From the IMG/VR virus record IMGVR_UViG_3300030104_006801, positions 13,785-55,558 of that record: a stretch of DNA of 41,774 nt; one strand, 5' to 3'. Of this stretch, positions 33,157 through 41,774 are shown piece by piece. Source of the stretch: a virus. The translations under genes and the position numbers were made by a program. How positions within the stretch are numbered: position 1 is the first letter of the stretch; each line of letters starts with the position of its first letter. Below the pieces are notes generated by a model. It ran no database searches. It worked only from the letters and a program-made list of their open reading frames with translations, and had not been told where the DNA came from.

Positions 33157-33555
33157 TCATTTACCCCATTTTTTTGCAGAAACTATCTGTGCAATAATAC
33201 CATATATAGATAGATCTTGAAACGTATCTTGTTCAGATTCTCCAACTTCATCTTTATGACCTAATACAATTAATTGTTTTAATCTTTGAATTTTATCATT
33301 TAATCTAAACCATAAACCTGTTAGTGATAATTTTATATCATCTGGAGTTTCTAAATTAGTTCCTACTGATATATTACCTGGGCCATAATTTTTTTGCTTT
33401 TTACAAAACATCTCGTATTGTTCTTGCATTATCTTTTTAAATTCATTACATGTTTCTGGAAAATGTTCTTCACAATAATTAATTGCATGATGTGATGCTG
33501 TGGTATTATCTACTTCTTGAAACTTGACTCTAGGTTGATCTTTTATTGTTTTCAT
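33157..33555 (-). CDS. DUF1599 / Nmad1-like protein
   Basis: 132 residues. A helical protein with FKKIMQEQYEMFCKKQKNYGPGN (38-60), LTGLWFRLNDKIQRLKQL and GESEQDTFQDLSIYGIIAQI. This is the pattern of DUF1599, also called nucleotide modification associated domain 1, known from phages and linked by context to modified-base metabolism. In this operon a TGT/DpdA-like enzyme lies seven genes upstream, which fits that link. Conserved acidic and aromatic residues are in place. The substrate is unknown. It overlaps gp62 by 4 nt. Confidence 0.8.
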   Translation of the reverse strand: MKTIKDQPRVKFQEVDNTTASHHAINYCEEHFPETCNEFKKIMQEQYEMFCKKQKNYGPGNISVGTNLETPDDIKLSLTGLWFRLNDKIQRLKQLIVLGHKDEVGESEQDTFQDLSIYGIIAQIVSAKKWGK

Positions 33556-33998
33556 TTTAATAACTTTTTTATTTCTTTTTCTGTTTTACCGTACATTGTT
33601 AATAACTTATTCAAATGGTTTGGACCGCCGCTTGTATTCTTAAATAAATCAACATATTCTTCAGCTTCTCGAGAATTAACATTATAATGATTTGCAATAA
33701 GTTTTACAAGGTCTTTATTATATTTATTCATTTTTTTTCCTTTAATGTACTTTGCTCTAACATTAGCATTTGGTAGTATATCATAATACAATTGATATAC
33801 ATGTTTTTTACTTAAAGGTCCAATTGTATATCGTTGTAGTAAATCAATTGTTTCAATTAAGTCAGGATGCATCGACAGCCATCTATTAATAATATATGGA
33901 GTAAACGATTTTTGATCAGTTTCTGATAACTGATTCCATTCTTTTTTCTTATGAGTTATACCTGCTATATGATCAAATATTGTTGCTGGTTTTTTCAT
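33552..33998 (-). CDS. gp62: Clamp loader small subunit gp62-like
   Basis: 148 residues. The MKKPATIFDHIAGITHKKKEWNQL opening, PYIINRWLSMHPDLIETIDLLQ and a PLSKKHVYQLYYDILP segment match gp62-type subunits of T4-like marine phages. In the clamp-loader complex gp62 is the single partner of four gp44 ATPases that load gp45. It is shorter than T4's (187). It is separated from gp44 here by GroEL and a zinc ribbon gene, whereas in T4 44 and 62 are adjacent. It starts one base after groEL ends. Confidence 0.8.
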   Translation of the reverse strand: MKKPATIFDHIAGITHKKKEWNQLSETDQKSFTPYIINRWLSMHPDLIETIDLLQRYTIGPLSKKHVYQLYYDILPNANVRAKYIKGKKMNKYNKDLVKLIANHYNVNSREAEEYVDLFKNTSGGPNHLNKLLTMYGKTEKEIKKLLK

Positions 33999-33999
33999 A

Positions 34000-35637
<1,638 letters not shown>

Positions 35638-35880
35638 TTATTTCTTTTTTGATTTAGGTAAAAATTCATTATTAATATGTCCACAGTCATCACATCTAAA
35701 TACTGGTATTGGAACTATTTGTTCTTTACCTGTAGGTGATACTAATGCTGATAATCTTTTAAACATGGAAACTTGTCTAAATACTTTACCTCCACATTCT
35801 TCACAACAAATGTCATCTAAATCAGATGCATCAATTTTTAATCCTGCTTCTGGCCTTCCCATTTTTATTTCTTTTCCCAT
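35638..35880 (-). CDS. Small zinc-ribbon protein
   Basis: 80 residues. Two cysteine pairs, CCEEC (about 25-29) and CDDC (about 63-66), form a zinc ribbon around a central stretch, MFKRLSALVSPTGKEQIVPI. The end is basic (KSKKK). It is preceded by an AAGGAG ribosome site and lies 10 nt after gp44 and 3 nt before groEL. Small zinc ribbons near replication genes may act in transcription or in loading of proteins on DNA. I recall similar proteins in marine T4-like phages without an established role. Confidence 0.8.
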   Translation of the reverse strand: MGKEIKMGRPEAGLKIDASDLDDICCEECGGKVFRQVSMFKRLSALVSPTGKEQIVPIPVFRCDDCGHINNEFLPKSKKK

Positions 35881-35890
35881 AATGTTCTCC

Positions 35891-36820
35891 TTATTTTAAT
35901 TCGTTGATTAACTTTACCATTGTAGCCATTATATGTAATTCTTTATCAACTGCAAATGCATCTTGATATTGTGATTCAGCTAATATCAATATAACACTTG
36001 CTATATGCCCTTTAGCATATTCATCAATTTCATCAAATAAAAATTTATATAATGCAGTAAAATCTTTTACTTTACTATCGTTAATTAATTGTCTTACATT
36101 TTGAAAACAAGTTTTTTTATCATTAGTATTTTGTAAAATATCTAATAACTTAGTCATATAATTTGCTTGGACTAAACTTTCTTTATCAATTTGTAATTTA
36201 CCATCAATAACTTGACGTTGAGCAGAATTAAGTACTCTTCTAATATCTGGGTATCCATTATTTATTAATGTTACCAAATCTTCCATTTCAAATTGAATAT
36301 CTTGTTCTTTTAATATATCAACAATCCTTTTTGCAACTTCTTTTTTATTAGGCGGAGTTATTCCAAATACTTGACATCTAGATTGAATTGGGTCAATAAT
36401 TTTCTCAACATAATTACATGTTAAAATAAATCTAGTTGTCTTTGAAAATGTTTCCATTAAATTTCTTAATGCAGCTTGTCCGTTTGGAGTCATATAATCT
36501 GCCTCATCTAATATAACAATCTTCCATCTTTTGAATCCAATTGTACTTGCAAAATTCTTTACTTTAGTTCTAACTGTTTCGACATTGTTTTCATCGGATG
36601 CATTTATATACATAATATCTGCATCTACATTGCCTGCAATAATTTTTGCTAAAGTTGTTTTACCAGTTCCTGCACCACCATAAAATAACAAATGCGGAAC
36701 ATCTCCATTTTCAAGGTATAATTTTACTTTGCTGATAATTAATTCATTACCAACATATCCATCTAATGTTCCAGGCCTAAACTTTTCTACCCATAATGTA
36801 TTTTCTACGTTTCCAAACAT
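35891..36820 (-). CDS. gp44: Clamp loader large subunit gp44 (AAA+ ATPase)
   Basis: 309 residues, close to T4 gp44 (319). It begins LWVEKFRPGTLDGYVG, the usual clamp loader opening. Walker A GGAGTGKTT is at 48-56, Walker B ILDEAD at 103-108, sensor 1 at FILTCN (131-136), and the SRC arginine finger motif at 147-149. The C-terminal collar domain is present. Four copies with gp62 load the clamp onto primer-template. It starts one base after the stop of gp45. Confidence 0.95.
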   Translation of the reverse strand: MFGNVENTLWVEKFRPGTLDGYVGNELIISKVKLYLENGDVPHLLFYGGAGTGKTTLAKIIAGNVDADIMYINASDENNVETVRTKVKNFASTIGFKRWKIVILDEADYMTPNGQAALRNLMETFSKTTRFILTCNYVEKIIDPIQSRCQVFGITPPNKKEVAKRIVDILKEQDIQFEMEDLVTLINNGYPDIRRVLNSAQRQVIDGKLQIDKESLVQANYMTKLLDILQNTNDKKTCFQNVRQLINDSKVKDFTALYKFLFDEIDEYAKGHIASVILILAESQYQDAFAVDKELHIMATMVKLINELK

Positions 36821-36821
36821 A

Positions 36822-37541
36822 TTATGCTGCTTGTAATTGTACTAAATAGTACGTTGATGAATAATCTTTTCCTGTAAATGTAACTCTTGCTAATCCTGCA
36901 CCAGATACTTCAATATAACCTGCTTCTGCATCTTTGTTTGCAACTAATATTTCTTTAAATAAGTTAGCTGAAAAACAAGTAGCTTTTAAGTCTGTAGATT
37001 CTCCTTCAGGTTTAGTTGGCCATGTAATTCTATTTGTATTCAAAGTTGAATAATTTAAAATCATATTAGTTCCTAATGCATCACTTTCAATTGCAAAATT
37101 CTCTGTTTCTGGTAATGCATTTTTAGATTTAACAAATTTATCTGCAAAATCTTTTGTTAAATTAATCTTAACATTAAAGTCTGGTAATTGTTTCATTGCC
37201 GGAACTTGTCTGATTACTGATAAATCAGCTAGCATAAATGTTACATCTGTTGTTGAATCAGATAAATTAATTGAAAATGCAGTTCCGTCTGCATTATTTA
37301 CTCTTAATTTAATATCATTATCTAATGCAGTTAATAACTTTGTTAATTGAGATGTTGCATAAACACCTAATGTTACATCTTCGATATCAAAATTATCCAT
37401 TGATACCGTACCTACTACGTTTTGGTCATCTGTAATAAAATTACATGACATTTTTTTATCTTTAATATCTAACCTAACAGAATTTGCATTACCTGCTAAA
37501 TGATACTTATCGATAAAACTTGTTAATTGTTTCTTTTCCAT
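36822..37541 (-). CDS. gp45: Sliding clamp gp45
   Basis: 239 residues (T4 gp45 is 228). Position before gp44, size and the two-part beta-rich layout fit the clamp: LTSFIDKYHLAG, SMDNFDIEDVTLGVY, MLADLSVIRQVPAM, then a second half ending LARVTFTGKDYSSTYYLVQ. It forms a trimeric ring that tethers the polymerase and in T4 also activates late transcription. It is placed 12 nt after the TGT-like gene, so it is likely co-transcribed with it. Confidence 0.9.
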   Translation of the reverse strand: MEKKQLTSFIDKYHLAGNANSVRLDIKDKKMSCNFITDDQNVVGTVSMDNFDIEDVTLGVYATSQLTKLLTALDNDIKLRVNNADGTAFSINLSDSTTDVTFMLADLSVIRQVPAMKQLPDFNVKINLTKDFADKFVKSKNALPETENFAIESDALGTNMILNYSTLNTNRITWPTKPEGESTDLKATCFSANLFKEILVANKDAEAGYIEVSGAGLARVTFTGKDYSSTYYLVQLQAA

Positions 37542-37553
37542 TGTTTACCTTTT

Positions 37554-38738
37554 TTATTCGAAAAATTGATTAAATACTTCATTGTTTACTAAATCTCTTG
37601 TACTACCACCAAACTTATCATACAATTGTCTATTCTTGTTATAGATATGAATTGCTTTGTCTGGGTCCTGAAACATTTCTTCCATACTCATTAGTATTGC
37701 ATAGAAGTCTCTAGGAACTACTGTTTGTAATAATTCATTATGACATTTTACTATTTCTTCTACTTGTTTAACAGTTTCATTAAATACAAATAAATTATTT
37801 AATGTCATTTTCATTGTTACTGGACCTTTATAATTTGATACTTCACCAAATGTCATTCCTTCTGATACAGGATGTCCTAATGGATTAGGAACTAAATCAT
37901 CTGCGTTATACGGAAGATTTTCTCCTTTTGGAAAATATAAATCTGTAAAAGTCATTTTACTTAATTGAGGTGAATGTAAATAAGTTCCATATACTGGATA
38001 TAACCCAGGAGAACTTGAATCTGTTGATATTTGTATTCTACCTCCATGATATTTGTTTACCATCTTTTGAAAGAAGCTTAACATAAAGAAATCTGATATT
38101 TTAGAAATACCCAGAACATGTACAAATTGATTTCTAGCTTTTTCAAATTCTCTATTCTTTATCATTGGTACTAATGCAGACATAAACATAGTTACTCTTT
38201 TTTGAGCTCCACCAATACACCAACCATTAAATTCAAAGTCTTTCATTTTCTGATACCATGCTTCGTATTCTTCAACATTATTACCTTGAATGACATTTAA
38301 GAACTTACATTTACCAGATTGATTATCTGCAAAATATTTGAAGTTGTCATAACTAATATCCATACATTCAAAAAACTTTCCATCATATTTTGCTCTAGGT
38401 GGGATATCTAAATTAACTCCTAAATCACAATTTGTTTCTAACCAATCAAATATAGTTTTCTTAAATGACGGATCCCATTTAATTGCTCCAGTAGCTAACT
38501 GGAATCCTCCAGAATCTCCTAATACTAAAACATCATCTTCTAATCCATATCTTTGTCTTGCATCTGCCCATTTATAATGATGGCCAGCTGTAATTAAGAA
38601 GTATGGATGTCTCCATCTTTCAGGAAAATCTTTATCATAAAATCTACATGATAGGCCTGGCTTAACTTCTTTGTTTTTCTTAAAGTCTCCGGCACATCCT
38701 CCTGCAGATAATGATGGGTAATAAATTAAATCTTTCAT
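37554..38738 (-). CDS. TGT/DpdA-like DNA or tRNA base transglycosylase
   Basis: 394 residues from the ATG at 38738, which has a GGAG site 6 nt upstream; a TTG four codons earlier is less likely. Motifs of the queuine tRNA-ribosyltransferase fold appear in order: VLGDSGGFQ (first Asp at about 75), NVIQGN (about 149-154), WCIGGAQ (about 173-179), VLGISKISD, then QISTDSSS with a probable nucleophile Asp240. The family swaps guanine for a 7-deazaguanine. Phage members of this type (DpdA) act on DNA and give dPreQ0, dG+ and related bases. No preQ0 synthesis genes are in the window; they may lie elsewhere or be supplied by the host. The preceding glycosyltransferase gene ends one base before this ATG, suggesting linked roles. 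Confidence 0.8.
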   Translation of the reverse strand: MKDLIYYPSLSAGGCAGDFKKNKEVKPGLSCRFYDKDFPERWRHPYFLITAGHHYKWADARQRYGLEDDVLVLGDSGGFQLATGAIKWDPSFKKTIFDWLETNCDLGVNLDIPPRAKYDGKFFECMDISYDNFKYFADNQSGKCKFLNVIQGNNVEEYEAWYQKMKDFEFNGWCIGGAQKRVTMFMSALVPMIKNREFEKARNQFVHVLGISKISDFFMLSFFQKMVNKYHGGRIQISTDSSSPGLYPVYGTYLHSPQLSKMTFTDLYFPKGENLPYNADDLVPNPLGHPVSEGMTFGEVSNYKGPVTMKMTLNNLFVFNETVKQVEEIVKCHNELLQTVVPRDFYAILMSMEEMFQDPDKAIHIYNKNRQLYDKFGGSTRDLVNNEVFNQFFE

Positions 38739-38739
38739 T

Positions 38740-39951
38740 CTAATCTCCAAATAATTCTAATTGTCTTCTTTCTATTTCTTTTTTATGATCTTCTTGTGCT
38801 AATAATGATTCACATAATTCTTTTTCATGCCATATGCATAATTCATTTTCATAATCATTGGCAATAATATAACCTTCCATTTGTCTTCCTAAATCAGATC
38901 TATTAACTATATGTGGATGTACTTTAGGAGATTCTAATGCTTCTTCAATAGTTTCTAATGCATCTTTAACATCAAATGGTTTATACATTCTATCTACATC
39001 TATAAACTCTGGAAAACTTCTAAAGAATGGAAATACTATATCTGCTCCAAATGCTGTCGATTCAATAACCGTCCATGATACATAATCTTGTAATGCTGAA
39101 TTGAATTGTATTTTACAAGTTGCTAGTTCTGTATAATATTCTTCTTTTGTTAATCCTGTCAATAATTTAAATCTTGGTTGTTCTTCAGCTAATTTTTCTA
39201 ACGCATCTATAACACCTGGTAACATACTTTTGAATGCTTTACCTGATGTAGTTACATGCCATTCATAATTTGGATGATTTTGTAGAAATGCTTCTGCTAC
39301 TTTCATCATAAAGAAAGGATTTTTTTCTTTATCTAATCTAGATGAATATACTATTGTATTTTTCTTTTTATATTCACCATATGGTAGTTTTGATAATGTA
39401 GCTTCTTTATGTATTGGTAACGATACAACATGTATAGGAGCTTCAAATCCAGCTGCTCTTAATTGTTCTTTATGAATAGAACTACCTACAAATATACCAG
39501 TTAATCTTTTATCTAAACCTAATTCATATGGCCTCATCCAATCTTTCATAGGATATGTAAAATCATATTCATCAACTGATTGGGCATGTAACATTGTATA
39601 TACCTTTACATTCTTATAACCATACAGGTCTAATGCATACCATATGGCTTCGACTCCTGGTGTCCAAAAGTCTTGCAAGAATATTATATCACCATCTTGA
39701 ACTTTATCATTATACAGCATCTGTAAGAAGTTTTGACATTGAGATAAACTATACTTACCTCTACCAATAGCATCTAATACTGCTCCAACTTTAATTTCAC
39801 AATCAGGATCAAAATCACCTTCTACATCAATAAAGTTTAATGTATCTGAATATTTTTCAAATGTTTTAGGCATCCATTCTTTACATAATTGATATGTATA
39901 CCTTGCTTTTAATGGCTCTAGGCCAAAGTAAAATAAATTTCTTTTTTCCAT
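38740..39951 (-). CDS. GT-B glycosyltransferase beside the TGT-like gene
   Basis: 403 residues. A GT-B protein with VYSSRLDKEKNPFFMMKVAE at the start of the donor domain (about 207-226), HVTTSGKAFKSM, LTKEEYYTELATCKIQFN, then SALQDYVSWTVIESTAFGAD with the expected glutamate. It resembles GT4 enzymes. Unlike the island glycosyltransferases, it lies in the replication operon, between a hypothetical gene (one-base gap) and the TGT-like gene (one-base gap). A DNA-base glycosyltransferase is a plausible role, as with T4 alpha- and beta-glucosyltransferase, but a cell-surface role cannot be excluded. There is no signal or membrane segment. Confidence 0.78.
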   Translation of the reverse strand: MEKRNLFYFGLEPLKARYTYQLCKEWMPKTFEKYSDTLNFIDVEGDFDPDCEIKVGAVLDAIGRGKYSLSQCQNFLQMLYNDKVQDGDIIFLQDFWTPGVEAIWYALDLYGYKNVKVYTMLHAQSVDEYDFTYPMKDWMRPYELGLDKRLTGIFVGSSIHKEQLRAAGFEAPIHVVSLPIHKEATLSKLPYGEYKKKNTIVYSSRLDKEKNPFFMMKVAEAFLQNHPNYEWHVTTSGKAFKSMLPGVIDALEKLAEEQPRFKLLTGLTKEEYYTELATCKIQFNSALQDYVSWTVIESTAFGADIVFPFFRSFPEFIDVDRMYKPFDVKDALETIEEALESPKVHPHIVNRSDLGRQMEGYIIANDYENELCIWHEKELCESLLAQEDHKKEIERRQLELFGD

Positions 39952-39952
39952 A

Positions 39953-40372
39953 TTATTCTTTTATTCTATCAAATTTATAATCATCTGGATTAATTTCCAT
40001 CATATTACATTTGGTAATTTGATGTACTCTATACCATCCAGCATCTATAGACAATGTATCTGTTTGTTTAAGTTTTGCAACATGAGAATCTTCAATCCTA
40101 TATATTACATGAGCTCTATTAAATATAGACATTGGAATTTTATCCATTGTCTTTGCATTTGCTTCAACTGTAACATATTGTTTAGTTTCTAAGATATTAT
40201 GAATTTCGTCCCAATTACCATGAACACATGCCATTTCTATATATTCTATTGTAAAGTAGATATGCGGATAATCTTTATAATTTTTAGGAACAGATCCTCT
40301 TACAAATACTGTTTCAATATCAGATAATCTACCTTCTACTTCTTTTCCATACCAATAACTTTTTCCGTACAT
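39953..40372 (-). CDS. Conserved hypothetical, first gene of the TGT/clamp operon
   Basis: 139 residues, soluble, rich in aromatic residues (YGKSYWYGKEVEGRLSD at the start), with a central FTIEYIEMACVHGNWDE helix and a KTMDKIPMSIFNRAHVIYRIED part. The single 62-nt gap before it holds the clearest promoter-like motif of the window, so it is the first gene of this operon. It is followed by a glycosyltransferase after one base. No known motif. A role with the base-modification genes is possible by position. Confidence 0.75.
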   Translation of the reverse strand: MYGKSYWYGKEVEGRLSDIETVFVRGSVPKNYKDYPHIYFTIEYIEMACVHGNWDEIHNILETKQYVTVEANAKTMDKIPMSIFNRAHVIYRIEDSHVAKLKQTDTLSIDAGWYRVHQITKCNMMEINPDDYKFDRIKE

Positions 40373-40391
40373 AACTTTTTTTTATTTTAAA

Positions 40392-40414
40392 TTAATATAA
40401 TAAATTTTTTGCAA
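40392..40414 (-). promoter_or_regulatory. Putative promoter, TTG-N12-TATATTAA
   Basis: TTGCAAAA, 7 nt, TATATTAA on the minus strand, in the 62-nt gap before the gene starting at 40372 and about 20 nt from its ATG. TTGCAAAA and the spacing are identical to the copy at 31377-31399. It would drive the operon to gp45, gp44, GroEL, gp62 and DUF1599. Confidence 0.6.
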
Positions 40415-40434
40415 ACGACCAAATTATTTGTTAA

Positions 40435-40755
40435 TTATTTTATTAAATCCTTATTTGGATTAACTATTTGATCTAATTTTTGAATTTCATTATAAGTTTT
40501 ATCAAACCTTCTGTCGGTTGATGCCACCCACCTTTCAATTCGGTCAAGCATATCTCTATGCAATTCTTCATCATTTTGACGTAAATCTTTTTCAAGATCT
40601 TCAATCATTCGATTAATACTATCATTAATATCAATCATATCTAACTTTAATGTATCAAGCTCATCAGCTTTTCGGTTCAACCTAACCAAATTAATGCCTG
40701 CACCTACTAGAGCCACAACCAATAATGTAATTAGCACTGTTAATAATGTTTCCAT
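40435..40755 (-). CDS. Small membrane-anchored coiled-coil protein
   Basis: 106 residues. Residues about 4-25 (LLTVLITLLVVALVGAGINLV) form one membrane helix; the rest is charged and helical with leucine spacing typical of a coiled coil (IEDLEKDLRQNDEELHRDML). This is like the layout of small phage proteins on the inner membrane, possibly linking replication or packaging to the membrane. AGGAG precedes the ATG. It sits 24 nt after gp43 ends and before the promoter gap. No family assignment. Confidence 0.78.
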   Translation of the reverse strand: METLLTVLITLLVVALVGAGINLVRLNRKADELDTLKLDMIDINDSINRMIEDLEKDLRQNDEELHRDMLDRIERWVASTDRRFDKTYNEIQKLDQIVNPNKDLIK

Positions 40756-40779
40756 AATTTTTCTCCTTTATTTTATTAT

Positions 40780-41774
40780 TTAGCCGAATGCAAAAAACTT
40801 ACCTAAATTATTATTTTCGGGTATTCTACCCCACTTCATTGCTCCATAAAAGTCATTTAATTTATTTGCAAATGCTGATTTGAAGACTTTTTCGTAATTA
40901 ATATGACCTTGTACAAATTTAACAATTGGTTCTGGATCTTCAAATCCTTTCATTGCCATTGTATCTAATCCCATATTATTTGTTTTAAGATATGTCCATT
41001 TAATTTTTTCACCGTTAATAATTTCTCTAACAGTTTTAACTTTCAAATGTTTTAACATATCATTATAATTTAAAGCAGACTTTACATGTACAGGCGTTCC
41101 TTTCATACGTACTGCAAATATGCCATCTCCTTTTCTTGTATACTTTTTAACATTTTTAACTCCAATTGGAAACATTACATCAATTAATGGCAATGTTTTC
41201 ATATGTTCTTTAAAGTTAAGAATTTTTTCATCAAGATCTTCTTTTGTAATATCATTAAGAATATCTTCTAACACTTCAGCCATAAATTTTCTAAAGGCTG
41301 GAGGAAATGATGACCTTACAACATCAAGTCCTTTCACATCTAATTTTGATACTGTATGACCTTCTATATTAATAATCCATTGCGCATATCTTTTCTTGGC
41401 AATCCATAAACCAGCTTTTGCAACATTTTCTTGTTTGATATCAAATCTATGATTATCTACATTATGAAATCGTTTACCGTAAATATCATATGATCTATTA
41501 ATAAAATCTTGCACCTCATCTGCAATTTCAATTGTTTTATCTGCCATCCATTTTTCGTCTGTTATATCATAATCTGGATAACGGCTTTCAATTAATGGTA
41601 ATGATGAAAAGAAAGTTGAATCTGTATCAGTATAAATACAATAATCTTTATCTTTCTTTAATTCTTTTGTATAGAATTTATTACCTATATCAGCTGTAAA
41701 TTTAATCAATTGTTGACCTGTACTAGTAATAGCAACAGCATTATCTGGGTCATTAAATCTAAATGTCGGATTAC
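40780..41774 (-). CDS. gp43: DNA polymerase gp43, C-terminal part (5' end beyond window)
   Basis: 331 codons are visible and the frame stays open to the window edge, so the start lies outside; internal TTG codons are not true starts. The upstream end reads NAVAITSTGQQLIKFTADI, the conserved family B palm segment. Motif C, YTDTDS, is at about residues 47-52 of the visible part, then come the thumb region (AKAGLWIAKKRYAQW) and the exit part. The protein ends LGKFFAFG, similar to the clamp-binding tail of T4-like polymerases. Replicative DNA polymerase of the phage. Unlike T4, where 43 follows regA downstream of 62, here it precedes the clamp genes. Confidence 0.93.
   Translation of the reverse strand, partial: NPTFRFNDPDNAVAITSTGQQLIKFTADIGNKFYTKELKKDKDYCIYTDTDSTFFSSLPLIESRYPDYDITDEKWMADKTIEIADEVQDFINRSYDIYGKRFHNVDNHRFDIKQENVAKAGLWIAKKRYAQWIINIEGHTVSKLDVKGLDVVRSSFPPAFRKFMAEVLEDILNDITKEDLDEKILNFKEHMKTLPLIDVMFPIGVKNVKKYTRKGDGIFAVRMKGTPVHVKSALNYNDMLKHLKVKTVREIINGEKIKWTYLKTNNMGLDTMAMKGFEDPEPIVKFVQGHINYEKVFKSAFANKLNDFYGAMKWGRIPENNNLGKFFAFG

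Overview
This window reads as part of a large, AT-rich, T4-like (tevenvirus-type) tailed phage genome, most likely aquatic or marine. All 54 genes lie on the minus strand, so transcription runs from high to low coordinates. They are packed with 4-nt (ATGA) or roughly 10-nt overlaps. T4-type replication genes identify the lineage: the 3' part of DNA polymerase gp43, sliding clamp gp45, and clamp loader subunits gp44 and gp62. The host cannot be named from this sequence. Shine-Dalgarno-like AGGAG/AAGGAG precedes several genes.

Layout in transcription order. (1) 41774-33157, replication block: gp43 C-terminal part, a small membrane coiled-coil protein, then an operon with a conserved hypothetical, a GT-B glycosyltransferase, a TGT/DpdA-like base transglycosylase, gp45, gp44, a zinc ribbon, a full-length GroEL, gp62 and a DUF1599 (Nmad1-like) protein. 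(2) 33120-31403: a Cas4/AddB-like PD-(D/E)XK nuclease with four cysteines, a small hypothetical, a SLOG/DUF2493 protein and a two-TM membrane protein. (3) 31347-7030, a ~24 kb glycan island: about thirteen glycosyltransferase-like proteins, nucleotide-sugar enzymes (CapE- and CapF-like, two NAD epimerases, a short UDP-glucose dehydrogenase homologue, a DegT aminotransferase, a cytidylyltransferase), a PIG-L deacetylase, WbqC, a radical SAM/SPASM protein, two methyltransferase domains and small hypotheticals. No flippase, polymerase or ABC exporter is visible. (4) 7030-1567: an 81-aa hypothetical, an L,D-transpeptidase-like protein, then a run of small proteins, several starting with a near-identical peptide (MIKLKDILLE followed by G), with a 36-aa lipoprotein among them. 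(5) 1564-1: the N-terminal 521 codons of a long coiled-coil protein running off the window.

Three themes stand out. First, the shared N-terminal peptide in region 4 has the form of the T4 capsid-targeting sequence cut by the prohead protease gp21 (I/L-x-E before A/G/S). The cluster may therefore encode proteins packaged in the head and ejected into the host, including an HExxH peptidase and a HAD-type hydrolase. Second, the TGT/DpdA-like gene directly follows a glycosyltransferase, and a DUF1599 gene lies in the same operon, so 7-deazaguanine-type DNA hypermodification, possibly glycosylated, is plausible. Third, the few real intergenic gaps share a motif, TTG-N12-TATATTAA (or TATATTTAA), exact in four and near-exact in a fifth. 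It looks like a phage-specific promoter; at two genes it sits so close to the ATG that the transcript would be nearly leaderless.
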